Positions 1 through 5,486 of a stretch of DNA of 7,045 nucleotides are shown piece after piece. The stretch's first letter is position 1. Each line of letters opens with the position of its first letter. The position numbers and the translations under genes were made by a program. The DNA comes from Methanobrevibacter sp. Its GTDB lineage: Archaea; Methanobacteriota; Methanobacteria; Methanobacteriales; Methanobacteriaceae. Location of the stretch: the NCBI GenBank assembly GCA_016838945.1, contig JADLKP010000114.1:1-7045 (forward strand), in the 5' to 3' direction. A model generated the notes under the pieces. The model had not been told where the DNA came from and did not search any database. It worked only from the letters and a program-made list of their open reading frames with translations.

Positions 1-105
1 ATACAATACGTAACTGAATCTCCATATGTTTCCAAGCCCAACTGCAGCACCAATCATAGCAAATATAAATGAAAGGGCACTATTCCATTGTAATCGCTCA
101 CTCAT
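1..105 (-). CDS. Na+-dependent transporter, neurotransmitter:sodium symporter (SNF/NSS) family, N-terminal fragment
   Basis: Reading leftward from an ATG at 105-103, 35 codons stay open to the window edge, so the gene continues outside. The peptide begins MSERLQWNSALSF and then carries the TM1 signature of the NSS family, GAAVGLGNIWRFSY (about residues 19-32). In this family the unwound middle of TM1, around GLGN, forms part of the sodium and substrate sites, and the motif lies near the N-terminus as here. The usual WRFPY is WRFSY, so proline is replaced by serine. Known family members import amino acids or related amines with sodium across the cytoplasmic membrane; the substrate here cannot be told. 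The SD is weak: AGGA lies 9 bases before the start. The gene follows glnK on the same strand, but terminator-like structures and a separate TATA-like site suggest its own transcription. Family assignment is firm from the motif; only the start of the protein is visible. Confidence 0.85.
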   Translation of the reverse strand, partial: MSERLQWNSALSFIFAMIGAAVGLGNIWRFSYVLY

Positions 106-146
106 AATATTGAATCCTAAAAATTAATAAAGTTATTTTTATTGTT

Positions 147-160
147 AAAAATATAAAAAC
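147..160 (-). promoter_or_regulatory. Candidate TATA box for the NSS transporter gene
   Basis: On the minus strand this reads GTTTTTATATTTTT, a TATA-like core about 45-50 bases before the ATG at 105. That would place transcription start near 125 and give a leader of roughly 20 bases. The surroundings are so AT-rich that the exact box is uncertain. Confidence 0.35.
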
Positions 161-192
161 TTAACTTATTAATTTAATAAAATCATTAACCG

Positions 193-244
193 GTAAAAAT
201 AGTAAAAATAGTAAAAATAGTAAAAATAGTAAAAATAGTAAAAA
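193..244. repeat. 9-bp tandem repeat (GTAAAAATA), five full copies plus a partial
   Basis: Five perfect head-to-tail copies of GTAAAAATA occupy 193-237, and a sixth truncated copy (GTAAAAA) follows at 238-244. The array lies between the end of the glnK transcript and the promoter region of the NSS transporter gene. On the minus strand it is a run of TATTTTTAC units, each with a T5 tract. It could add termination signals or simply be a slippage-prone microsatellite. No coding potential is seen. Confidence 0.9.
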
Positions 245-276
245 AATAATTAAAATAATAATTAAAAAAATAATAA

Positions 277-297
277 TAGTTGGATTACTCCCAACTA
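277..297 (-). terminator. Second hairpin downstream of glnK
   Basis: A perfect 7-bp inverted repeat, TAGTTGG at 277-283 and CCAACTA at 291-297, encloses a 7-base loop. Read on the minus strand it lies directly after the T9 run of the first hairpin and is followed by T-rich DNA including a T7 run (270-264). It is a plausible backup terminator for amt-glnK. Confidence 0.55.
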
Positions 298-349
298 AAA
301 AAAAAGATTTTGGTCCAGGTTTTGCGCTCCGAAGGAGCGGAAAAGCTGG
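297..349 (-). terminator. GC-rich extended hairpin with T9 tract ending the amt-glnK operon
   Basis: The stem lies at 315-349. CGCTCC (325-330) pairs with GGAGCG (334-339) around a 3-base loop. After a 1-base mismatch TTTT (320-323) pairs with AAAA (341-344), and after another mismatch CCAG (315-318) pairs with CTGG (346-349). On the minus strand, the glnK direction, a run of nine Ts (305-297) follows about nine bases after the stem. This is the most GC-rich stretch in an otherwise very AT-rich spacer and starts about 28 bases past the glnK stop. Hairpin-plus-oligo-T suggests termination or 3'-end stability. Archaeal termination depends mainly on the T tract, so the hairpin may have a further role. 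Confidence 0.7.
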
Positions 350-370
350 GGGAAAAGCTGGGGGGAAAAG
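339..370. repeat. 12-bp direct repeat GGAAAAGCTGGG, two copies plus a partial
   Basis: GGAAAAGCTGGG occurs at 339-350 and 351-362, with a third partial copy GGAAAAG at 364-370. The array produces G5 and G6 runs on the plus strand, hence C5 and C6 runs in the glnK 3' untranslated RNA. The first copy forms part of the 3' arm of the terminator hairpin, and the second supplies another CTGG that could pair instead. Confidence 0.85.
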
Positions 371-376
371 TTTGAG

Positions 377-715
377 TTATACAGCATCAGAACCTTTTTC
401 TCCAGTTCTGATTCTGATTACCTCAGCCACATCGGAAACGAAAATCTTTCCATCACCGATTTCACCAGTTCGAGCGCTTTCAATGATTACATCCAAAATG
501 CGCTCTAAATCTTCATCATTTACAACCAGTTCAAGACGGGTCTTTGGAATGAGATCAATGCAATAGCTGGAACCTCTATAAGATTCCCTGATACCCATTT
601 GCCTGCCTCTTCCTTTAACCTCGGATACATTCATTCCTTCACAGCCAGCATCTAGCAAAGCTTTTTTCACAGTTTCAAACTTTTCCTGACGAATTACAGC
701 AATTATCCTTTTCAT
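377..715 (-). CDS. glnK: Nitrogen regulatory protein P-II (GlnK family)
   Basis: A 112-residue cytoplasmic trimeric signal protein that reads energy state (ATP/ADP) and 2-oxoglutarate, and normally plugs its partner Amt channel when nitrogen is plentiful. P-II hallmarks: the T-loop at about residues 37-55 with Gln39, Tyr46 and Tyr51 (the site uridylylated in enterobacteria) and the following Lys58; the B-loop TGEIGDGKIFV at 83-93; and the C-loop arginines in VIRIRTGE (Arg101, Arg103). Length is typical. The usual N-terminal RPEK is RQEK here (Gln10). I chose ATG at 715-713 because a strong SD, AGGTGA, lies 5 bases upstream and the protein then begins MKRIIAVIR like its relatives. A longer reading would start at a GTG (724-722) inside that SD and is unlikely. 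It is 31 bp downstream of amt on the same strand, so almost certainly co-transcribed and under the same NrpR-type operator. Confidence 0.97.
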   Translation of the reverse strand: MKRIIAVIRQEKFETVKKALLDAGCEGMNVSEVKGRGRQMGIRESYRGSSYCIDLIPKTRLELVVNDEDLERILDVIIESARTGEIGDGKIFVSDVAEVIRIRTGEKGSDAV

Positions 716-720
716 TAATA

Positions 721-726
721 TCACCT
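721..726 (-). promoter_or_regulatory. Shine-Dalgarno site that fixes the glnK start
   Basis: Minus-strand AGGTGA, followed by five bases and then ATG at 715. A GTG within this site (724-722) is in frame and would add three residues (read as Met-Ile-Leu), but a codon inside the SD cannot be the start served by it. Confidence 0.8.
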
Positions 727-746
727 GATTTTACATATGCCTCAAT

Positions 747-1958
747 TTATAGCCTATATCCAGATTCTGCATGCAAGTTTGCATCAAGTCCCTCAATTTC
801 AGCCTTTTCTTCAACTCTGATTCCAATTGTCTTATCAAGGATCTTAGCTAGAATCAAGCTTATTACAAATGCATAAACCATTGTTGCAATCACGCTAATG
901 ATTTGGATAGTGAGCTGAGCCGGATTTCCAAAGATCAAACCGGATGCCTCATTGATAAGAGGTGAAGCGAAAATACCTGTAGCAATAGCTCCCCAAACAC
1001 CTGAAAGACCATGGACTCCAAATACATCCAATGCATCATCATAGCCTAATTTTGATTTTAGATAATAAATTGCATAATAAGATACGAATGTTGTTAAAAA
1101 TCCGATTACAATAGCTGCAGGAACATCTACAAATCCTGCTGCAGGAGTGATTGCAACAAGTCCTGCAACTCCGCCGGTAATAGCTCCTAACATAGTTGGC
1201 TTTCCAACTTTAATGATATCAATCAATACCCATGTAATCAAAGCGGTAGCTGCTGAAACATTTGAAACCAAAATTGCGGATGCCGCAAGCCCATTAGCTG
1301 CAAGAGCAGATCCCCCATTGAATCCCATCCATCCAAACCATAGGAATCCTGCACCCAATACTGAATAACCTAAGTTATGAGGAAGCAATGAAGCTTCTTT
1401 CCTTTTTCCAAGAACAAGTGCCAATGCCAATGCAGTCACCCCTGAATTAATATGTACAACGGTACCTCCTGCAAAGTCCAATGCACCCATTTGCATCAGC
1501 CATCCTCCTCCCCATACCCAGTGGGCAATAGGGATATAAACTAAAGTTACCCATGCAACTATAAATAACATCCATGCGGATGCTTTCATCCTTCCAACGA
1601 TTGATCCTGAAATAAGTGCGGCAGTAAGACCTGCAAATGTCAATTGGAATACAATAAACAATATTGTAGGAATGGATCCAGTTAAATCATCAATTCCTAT
1701 GCCTGACATGAAGAAGTGTGCCGGCTGAGCAATCAATCCACCTATGCTTACATCTCCAAAAGCAAATGGATATCCATAAACCACCCAAATTATACTTGCT
1801 ATGGAGAATGCTATAAAAGTTAAAAACATTGTATTTAACACATTTTTCCTTTTTGTTAAACCACTATAAAAGAAAGCTACACCAGGGATGCTCATCAATA
1901 AGACCAAGATAGTTGCTGTGAGTATCCATGCTGTATCTCCTGCACTTAACATAACCAT
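747..1958 (-). CDS. amt: Ammonium transporter, Amt/Mep/Rh family
   Basis: A 403-residue integral membrane channel that brings ammonium nitrogen into the cell; the family works as trimers with about 11 membrane helices per subunit, which the hydrophobic pattern fits. The pore residues are all present: the Phe gate pair in FQLTF (Phe104, Phe108), Trp149 in HWVWGGGW, Asp161 and His169 in DFAGGTVVH, and the second pore histidine, His316, in DVFGVHGLSG. The cytoplasmic C-terminal tail (about 372-403) has GLDANLHAESGY, matching the conserved tail that couples to P-II. There is no obvious cleavable signal peptide. The start ATG at 1958 is preceded by AATGA with 4-base spacing; an in-frame ATG two codons later (1952) is possible. 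It is the first gene of an amt-glnK operon, with an NrpR-type operator in the leader region, so expression should rise under nitrogen limitation. Confidence 0.97.
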   Translation of the reverse strand: MVMLSAGDTAWILTATILVLLMSIPGVAFFYSGLTKRKNVLNTMFLTFIAFSIASIIWVVYGYPFAFGDVSIGGLIAQPAHFFMSGIGIDDLTGSIPTILFIVFQLTFAGLTAALISGSIVGRMKASAWMLFIVAWVTLVYIPIAHWVWGGGWLMQMGALDFAGGTVVHINSGVTALALALVLGKRKEASLLPHNLGYSVLGAGFLWFGWMGFNGGSALAANGLAASAILVSNVSAATALITWVLIDIIKVGKPTMLGAITGGVAGLVAITPAAGFVDVPAAIVIGFLTTFVSYYAIYYLKSKLGYDDALDVFGVHGLSGVWGAIATGIFASPLINEASGLIFGNPAQLTIQIISVIATMVYAFVISLILAKILDKTIGIRVEEKAEIEGLDANLHAESGYRL

Positions 1959-2001
1959 ATTATCATTTTCTCATAATTCAATCAATATAAAAAATTTATC
2001 A

Positions 2002-2028
2002 GTCGGAAGTCGGCTTCCGATTTCCGAC
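2002..2028 (-). promoter_or_regulatory. Probable NrpR operator for amt-glnK
   Basis: GGAA (2005-2008), six bases, then TTCC (2015-2018) is exactly the GGAA-N6-TTCC operator known for the archaeal nitrogen repressor NrpR. The match extends to TCGGAAG at 2003-2009 against CTTCCGA at 2014-2020. A further half-site TTCCGAC (2022-2028) is also the inverted partner of GTCGGAA (2002-2008), so three half-sites are stacked. The element lies at or just downstream of the transcription start predicted from the TATA box at 2052-2060, as expected for a repressor that blocks initiation. NrpR itself is not in the window, so its role is inferred from the site and the operon content. Confidence 0.85.
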
Positions 2029-2051
2029 ATAATCTTATATGTCCCTTAAGC

Positions 2052-2060
2052 TATATAAAT
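2052..2060 (-). promoter_or_regulatory. TATA box of the amt-glnK operon
   Basis: Minus-strand ATTTATATA. Transcription would start about 25 bases on, near 2030, giving a leader of about 70 bases that begins at the edge of the NrpR-type palindrome. A second TATA-like site, CATATAAG (2042-2035), would start transcription within the palindrome; either is compatible with repression. Confidence 0.6.
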
Positions 2061-2264
2061 GTTTACCACAATGTATGAAAATATGCACCAATGAAAAAAG
2101 AATGTGAATGCATATTTCAATAAGATATTGAAAGAAATTGAACAATTAAAAATATTATCAATCCTTAACCACTTTAAATAGTTTTAAGTAAAAATAGTTA
2201 AATGAATTCAGAAATAAGAACTTATTAGGAAATGAAACATTAAAAAATTAAACAAATCACCACA
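2061..2264. other. Noncoding spacer between divergent promoters
   Basis: The stretch between the divergent amt and secreted-protein genes (1959-2376) holds the NrpR-type operator and amt TATA box at its left end and the plus-strand promoter at its right end. In this central part I see only AT-rich DNA, no ORF above about ten codons with a usable SD, and no convincing RNA gene or inverted repeat. Confidence 0.6.
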
Positions 2265-2275
2265 ATATATAAATA
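2265..2275 (+). promoter_or_regulatory. Candidate TATA box for the small secreted-protein gene
   Basis: ATATATAAATA is the best TATA match before the gene at 2377. Initiation would be near 2295, leaving a leader of about 80 bases. An alternative lies at 2293-2306 (AATAATGTATATTA), a 14-mer found again before the XRE-cupin gene, which would shorten the leader to about 50 bases. Confidence 0.45.
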
Positions 2276-2376
2276 CTAATTTAATACAACTTAATAATGT
2301 ATATTAGTTTTTCTACAAACAAATAATAATATACCATTAGAAGAATTTTGAAGATGAATTTAAGTGAGGTGAGAAT

Positions 2377-2784
2377 ATGAAAGTTGATAAGAAAGCTAAC
2401 TTCTTGATATTCCTGATTATTGCAGTCCTTGCCTTGGGATTGAGTAATTTCGCAGCTGCATTTACAGGAGATTTAGTTATGGGATCATTTCCAGGAATAA
2501 ATGATACTGATAAGATGATTGCATTGGATGATGATAACTTTGCTCCAGCTAGCATAAATGCAGTTTATGAACCGAAAAAAGTAGTAGAAGAAGTTAATGA
2601 AACAGACAATTCAACTGACAATTCCACAGATACAGATATTGACGATGACACTGATGACAAGCCAAATGACAACAGTGACAGTCAAAACGGTAATTCTGAT
2701 TCAAACAATAATGGAAATAGCGGGGATGATTCAGATTCTAAACCGAAACCGACCCCTAGTGATGACAGTTCAGATGATGAATAA
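2377..2784 (+). CDS. Small secreted or membrane-anchored acidic low-complexity protein, function unknown
   Basis: I do not recognise this 135-residue protein. It opens with a basic stretch (MKVDKK) and a hydrophobic helix (about 9-28) ending in SNFAAAF, consistent with a Sec signal peptide cut after an Ala near 27-28, or an uncleaved anchor. Residues 29-72 have ordinary composition. From about 74 to the end the chain is almost entirely Asp, Ser, Asn, Thr, Glu, Lys and Pro, with repeated NST units and a KPKPTP stretch near 122-127. Four N-x-S/T sequons (Asn42, 74, 78, 82) could be N-glycosylated outside the cell. The tail looks disordered, strongly negative and perhaps cation-binding or cell-wall-associated; this is inference. 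The start is well supported by GAGGTGA (2366-2372), 4 bases before ATG. It has its own promoter and no clear operon partner. Confidence 0.8.
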   Translation: MKVDKKANFLIFLIIAVLALGLSNFAAAFTGDLVMGSFPGINDTDKMIALDDDNFAPASINAVYEPKKVVEEVNETDNSTDNSTDTDIDDDTDDKPNDNSDSQNGNSDSNNNGNSGDDSDSKPKPTPSDDSSDDE

Positions 2785-2795
2785 ATTTCATATCC

Positions 2796-2802
2796 TTTTT
2801 TT
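2796..2802 (+). terminator. Oligo-T tract after the secreted-protein gene
   Basis: A T7 run starts 11 bases after the stop codon, with no clear hairpin before it. Archaeal RNA polymerase can terminate at such tracts alone. A further T7 run follows at 2832-2838. Confidence 0.45.
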
Positions 2803-2866
2803 GTTATTGATTTTATAACTTCTTAATTCTATTTTTTTATTTCATTTTGTGAAATTACTCGCTTAG

Positions 2867-2951
2867 AGATTTGGAAAACTTAAGAACTCAAAAAATTTTA
2901 CAATTTTTAGATTTGATAAACTTAAGAACTCAAAAAAATTTTACAATTTTT
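2867..2951. repeat. Tandem duplication of a 42/43-bp unit, each copy with a short hairpin
   Basis: Copy one (2867-2908) and copy two (2909-2951) abut directly and differ by two adjacent substitutions and one extra A. Each contains ACTTAAGAACTC followed by an inverted repeat AAAAATT-TTAC-AATTTTT (arms 2891-2897/2902-2908 and 2934-2940/2945-2951). It lies 60-145 bp before the XRE-cupin start, directly upstream of that gene's likely TATA box. A spacing of 42 bp is close to four helical turns, so bound proteins would face the same side. It may be a double operator or a pair of terminators; the sequence cannot decide. Confidence 0.9.
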
Positions 2952-2956
2952 AAATA

Positions 2957-2966
2957 ATGTATATTA
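2957..2966 (+). promoter_or_regulatory. Candidate TATA box for the XRE-cupin gene
   Basis: ATGTATATTA is centred about 50 bases before the start codon at 3012, which would place initiation near 2987 with a leader of about 25 bases. It immediately follows the tandem duplication. Confidence 0.45.
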
Positions 2967-3011
2967 ATCAACTAATTTACTTAATATTGCTAAATGTATA
3001 AAGGTGAAACA

Positions 3012-3581
3012 ATGGAACAAAACAAAGAATTTGCTTTAAAAGTGAAAAGCATTAGAGAAAGACAAAACATGAGCATTGAAGAACTTGCTGAAAAAAGTGA
3101 TGTGAAGCTTGAAGTTCTCAAAGCTATGGAAAACGGAGAAATCATTCCTTCCCTTACCCCACTTACCAAAATGGCAAAAGCTCTTGGCGTAAGACTTGGA
3201 ACTTTCCTCGATGACACACCACAGCTTGGACCTGTTGTTGTAAGAGGCGGAAAACCTGACAATGTATTATATTTCTCTGGAAGGGAAGACGTTACAAACT
3301 CAACCAACTTAGAATTCCACTCATTAGGTGCAGGTAAAATCGATAGAAACATCGATCCATTCATAATCGACATCACTTATGAAAAAGAGCATAAGTTATC
3401 CTCTCACGAAGGAGAAGAGTTCATTTATGTATTAGAAGGTGAAATCGAAGTGGAATATGGTAAAGACAAATTTACAGTAGCTGTAGGTGACAGTATATTC
3501 TATGATTCTGTTGTCCCTCACCATTTACACTCTACTGGAGGAAAAGCTAAAATATTAGCTGTTTTATACACTCCATATTAA
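3012..3581 (+). CDS. Transcriptional regulator with XRE-family helix-turn-helix and cupin domain
   Basis: A 189-residue protein in two parts. Residues about 9-66 form an XRE/Cro-C1-type DNA-binding domain (VKSIRERQNMSIEELAEKS, later SLTPLTKMAKALGV). Residues about 118-187 form a cupin barrel: HEGEEFIYVLEGEIEV carries His132 and Glu136 of cupin motif 1, and GDSIFYDSVVPHHLHS carries Gly159, Pro169 and His171/His173 of motif 2. Such proteins bind DNA through the HTH and usually sense a small molecule, sometimes with a metal, in the cupin. The start is ATG 3012, served by AGGTGA (3002-3007) 4 bases upstream; an in-frame ATG at 2994 lies before that SD and is rejected. The acyl-CoA synthetase gene follows 80 bp downstream on the same strand, so regulation of that gene, perhaps with autoregulation at the tandem repeat, is the natural hypothesis. 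The ligand is unknown. Confidence 0.93.
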   Translation: MEQNKEFALKVKSIRERQNMSIEELAEKSDVKLEVLKAMENGEIIPSLTPLTKMAKALGVRLGTFLDDTPQLGPVVVRGGKPDNVLYFSGREDVTNSTNLEFHSLGAGKIDRNIDPFIIDITYEKEHKLSSHEGEEFIYVLEGEIEVEYGKDKFTVAVGDSIFYDSVVPHHLHSTGGKAKILAVLYTPY

Positions 3582-3598
3582 TTAATTTTGTATTTGAC

Positions 3599-3615
3599 CT
3601 TTATACGAATTATAA
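3599..3615 (+). promoter_or_regulatory. Possible internal promoter or small palindrome before the acyl-CoA synthetase gene
   Basis: CTTTATA (3599-3605) is TATA-like and part of a short inverted repeat TTATA-CGAAT-TATAA (3601-3615). It could drive the downstream gene separately from the XRE-cupin gene, with initiation near 3628. The match is weak; read-through from the upstream gene is equally possible. Confidence 0.3.
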
Positions 3616-3661
3616 GAATAATTAAAAAAATAAATTAATTAATTATCAAAATGGTGAAAAT

Positions 3662-5326
3662 ATGAGTGAACTATTTACTGAACTTTCACTTGGAAGATTC
3701 TTTGAAACCCAAGTTGAAAAACAACCAGATCATGAATTTATCGTTTATCCTGATAGAAACCTTAGATTTACTTACAAAGAGTTTGATGAAAGAGTAAACA
3801 ATATGGCAAAAGGTTTATTGGCCATTGGAATTGAAAAAGGAGATCATGTAGGTATTTGGGCTAAAAACGTTCCTGAATGGTTAACCTTTATGTTTGCAAC
3901 CGCTAAAATAGGTGCAACCATTGTGACTGTAAACACAGCTTATCAGTCTCATGAACTTGAATATGTATTGAAACAGTCAGACATGAAAGCACTGGCTATG
4001 ACTGACGGATTCAGGGATACAAGCTATTTCGACATTATCCACGAACTTGTACCTGAAATGAAAACCAGTGCCAGAGGAAATTTAAACAGTGAAAAATTCC
4101 CTTACTTGAAATATCTGATTCATGTAGGACAGGAAAAGCACAGAGGAATGTTCAATACCAATGAATTATTATTGCTCGGTATGAACTACGATGATGAAAA
4201 GTATCAAAAGGTGAAGGATTCCGTAACACAACATGATGTAATCAATATGCAATATACAAGCGGTACTGAAGGATTCCCTAAAGGAGTAATGCTTACAAGC
4301 CGTAACATTGTAAATGACGGTTACTACATTGGGGAAAACATGAACTACACCAAAAATGACAGACTCCTCTTGCAAGTGCCTTTATTCCACTGTTTTGGAA
4401 CTGTGCTTGGTGTTATGGCAGTAATTACCCATGGATCAACCATGGTCATGCTTGAAGAATATGATCCATTGCTTGCTATTTCCTCAATCCAAAAGGAAAA
4501 GTGCACTTCCATTTATGGAGTGCCTACAATGTTTATCGGTATGATGACTCACCCTATGTTCGACATGTTTGACATGTCTTCACTTAGAACAGGCATTATG
4601 GCAGGTTCCACTTGCCCTGTTGAAACCATGAAGGATGCAATTGAAAAAATGAACATGAAGGAGATTACCAGCGTATACGGTCTTACAGAAGCTGCACCAG
4701 GTTTTACACAAACCAACGCTTCAGACAGCTTTGAGAAAAAGATCAGTACAGTAGGTAGAAAATTCCCTAACATTGAAGTAAAGATCGTGGACCCTGAAAC
4801 TGGAGAAGAGCTTGGACCTGGTGAGACTGGAGAAATCATGTGCAGAGGTTTCAATGTAATGAAAGGATACTACAATATGCCTGAAAAGACAGCTGAAACC
4901 ATTGAACCGGATGGATGGCTACACTCTGGAGACTTGGCTACTGTAGATGAAGACGGTTACTACTCCATTGTAGGAAGGATAAAAGATATGATCATCCGTG
5001 GTGGAGAAAACATCTATCCAAGAGAAATCGAAGAGTATCTTTTCACCCATGAATGTGTTCAGGACGTTCAAGTGGGAGGTATTCCCGATGAGAAGTATGG
5101 TGAGCTAGTAGGTGCGTTCATTATCAAGAAACCTGGTTTTGAAGAAGTCACCGAAGCGGACATCAGAGATTTCTGCATTGGTAACATTGCAAGATATAAA
5201 GTTCCTAAATATGTATTCTTTGTAGATGAATTCCCACTTACCACAAGTGGTAAAATCCAAAAATACAAATTAGGAGAAATCGGTTTAAAACTTCTTGATG
5301 AAAGAAGAGAAAGAGGAGAATTATAA
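3662..5326 (+). CDS. AMP-forming acyl-CoA synthetase (ANL superfamily)
   Basis: A 554-residue cytoplasmic enzyme that activates a carboxylic acid with ATP through an acyl-adenylate and joins it to CoA, releasing AMP and PPi. All core ANL motifs are intact: the P-loop YTSGTEGFPKGVMLT (198-212), SVYGLTEAAPG (337-347), GWLHSGDLATVDEDGYY (418-434) with the ribose-binding Asp424, GRIKDMIIRGGENIYPREIE (438-457) at the domain hinge, and the C-terminal PLTTSGKIQKYKL with catalytic Lys531, a residue acetylated in some relatives. Length fits FadD-like acyl-CoA synthetases and is shorter than the classic acetyl-CoA synthetase of about 650. The start is fixed by GGTGA (3653-3657), 4 bases before ATG. Substrate cannot be read off; short branched-chain, medium-chain or aryl acids are plausible, since rumen and gut methanogens of this group are known to take up such acids for biosynthesis. 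It follows the XRE-cupin regulator and probably belongs to its regulon. Confidence 0.95.
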   Translation: MSELFTELSLGRFFETQVEKQPDHEFIVYPDRNLRFTYKEFDERVNNMAKGLLAIGIEKGDHVGIWAKNVPEWLTFMFATAKIGATIVTVNTAYQSHELEYVLKQSDMKALAMTDGFRDTSYFDIIHELVPEMKTSARGNLNSEKFPYLKYLIHVGQEKHRGMFNTNELLLLGMNYDDEKYQKVKDSVTQHDVINMQYTSGTEGFPKGVMLTSRNIVNDGYYIGENMNYTKNDRLLLQVPLFHCFGTVLGVMAVITHGSTMVMLEEYDPLLAISSIQKEKCTSIYGVPTMFIGMMTHPMFDMFDMSSLRTGIMAGSTCPVETMKDAIEKMNMKEITSVYGLTEAAPGFTQTNASDSFEKKISTVGRKFPNIEVKIVDPETGEELGPGETGEIMCRGFNVMKGYYNMPEKTAETIEPDGWLHSGDLATVDEDGYYSIVGRIKDMIIRGGENIYPREIEEYLFTHECVQDVQVGGIPDEKYGELVGAFIIKKPGFEEVTEADIRDFCIGNIARYKVPKYVFFVDEFPLTTSGKIQKYKLGEIGLKLLDERRERGEL

Positions 5327-5340
5327 TTCTCCCAATTTAC

Positions 5341-5363
5341 TTTTTTTAATTTTTTAATTTTTT
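5341..5363 (+). terminator. Repeated oligo-T tracts after the acyl-CoA synthetase gene
   Basis: T7, T6 and T6 runs (5341-5347, 5350-5355, 5358-5363), separated by AA pairs, begin 15 bases after the stop codon, with further T runs at 5388-5399. There is no stable stem. This is typical of T-tract termination in archaea. Confidence 0.55.
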
Positions 5364-5398
5364 AAATAATCTAAATATTTTAAAGATTTTTAATTTTT

Positions 5399-5424
5399 TA
5401 AATATTCTAAATATTCTAAATATT
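5399..5424. repeat. 9-bp tandem repeat TAAATATTC, nearly three copies
   Basis: TAAATATTC at 5399-5407 and 5408-5416 is followed by TAAATATT at 5417-5424. It lies in the AT-rich spacer before the flavoprotein gene. It may be a slippage product; no function is evident. Confidence 0.75.
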
Positions 5425-5486
5425 TTTAATTCTTTTACTAATTTTTAACTCATGCTCTTTTTTAATAATTAAATAAGATAATCATT

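Noticed and set aside
193..244. CRISPR array or iteron-type origin
   Set aside because: The units are only 9 bp with no spacers, and no replication-protein gene or other origin signal is in the window.
716..724. GTG at 724-722 as the glnK start, giving 115 residues
   Set aside because: The GTG sits inside the AGGTGA ribosome-binding site that serves the ATG at 715, and P-II proteins normally begin MKRI or MKKI.
1147..1368. Plus-strand ORF inside amt (likewise 372-566 opposite glnK)
   Set aside because: Antisense shadow of a well-conserved membrane protein gene; no SD and no recognisable domain.
2354..2380. Eight-codon upstream ORF whose TGA overlaps the start of the secreted-protein gene
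   Set aside because: It has no SD, and the ATGA overlap arises from the SD region of the real gene; a similar accidental mini-ORF occurs at 3651-3665.
2597..2818. Alternate-frame ORF through the acidic tail of the secreted protein
   Set aside because: The repetitive GA/AC-rich coding sequence leaves other frames open by composition; it has no SD and only low-complexity Thr/Ile/Met sequence. The minus-strand ORF at 2337-2555 is rejected for the same reason.
2994..3011. Upstream in-frame ATG at 2994 for the XRE-cupin gene
   Set aside because: The only good SD (AGGTGA, 3002-3007) lies after it and 4 bases before the ATG at 3012; the added six residues do not belong to the HTH domain.
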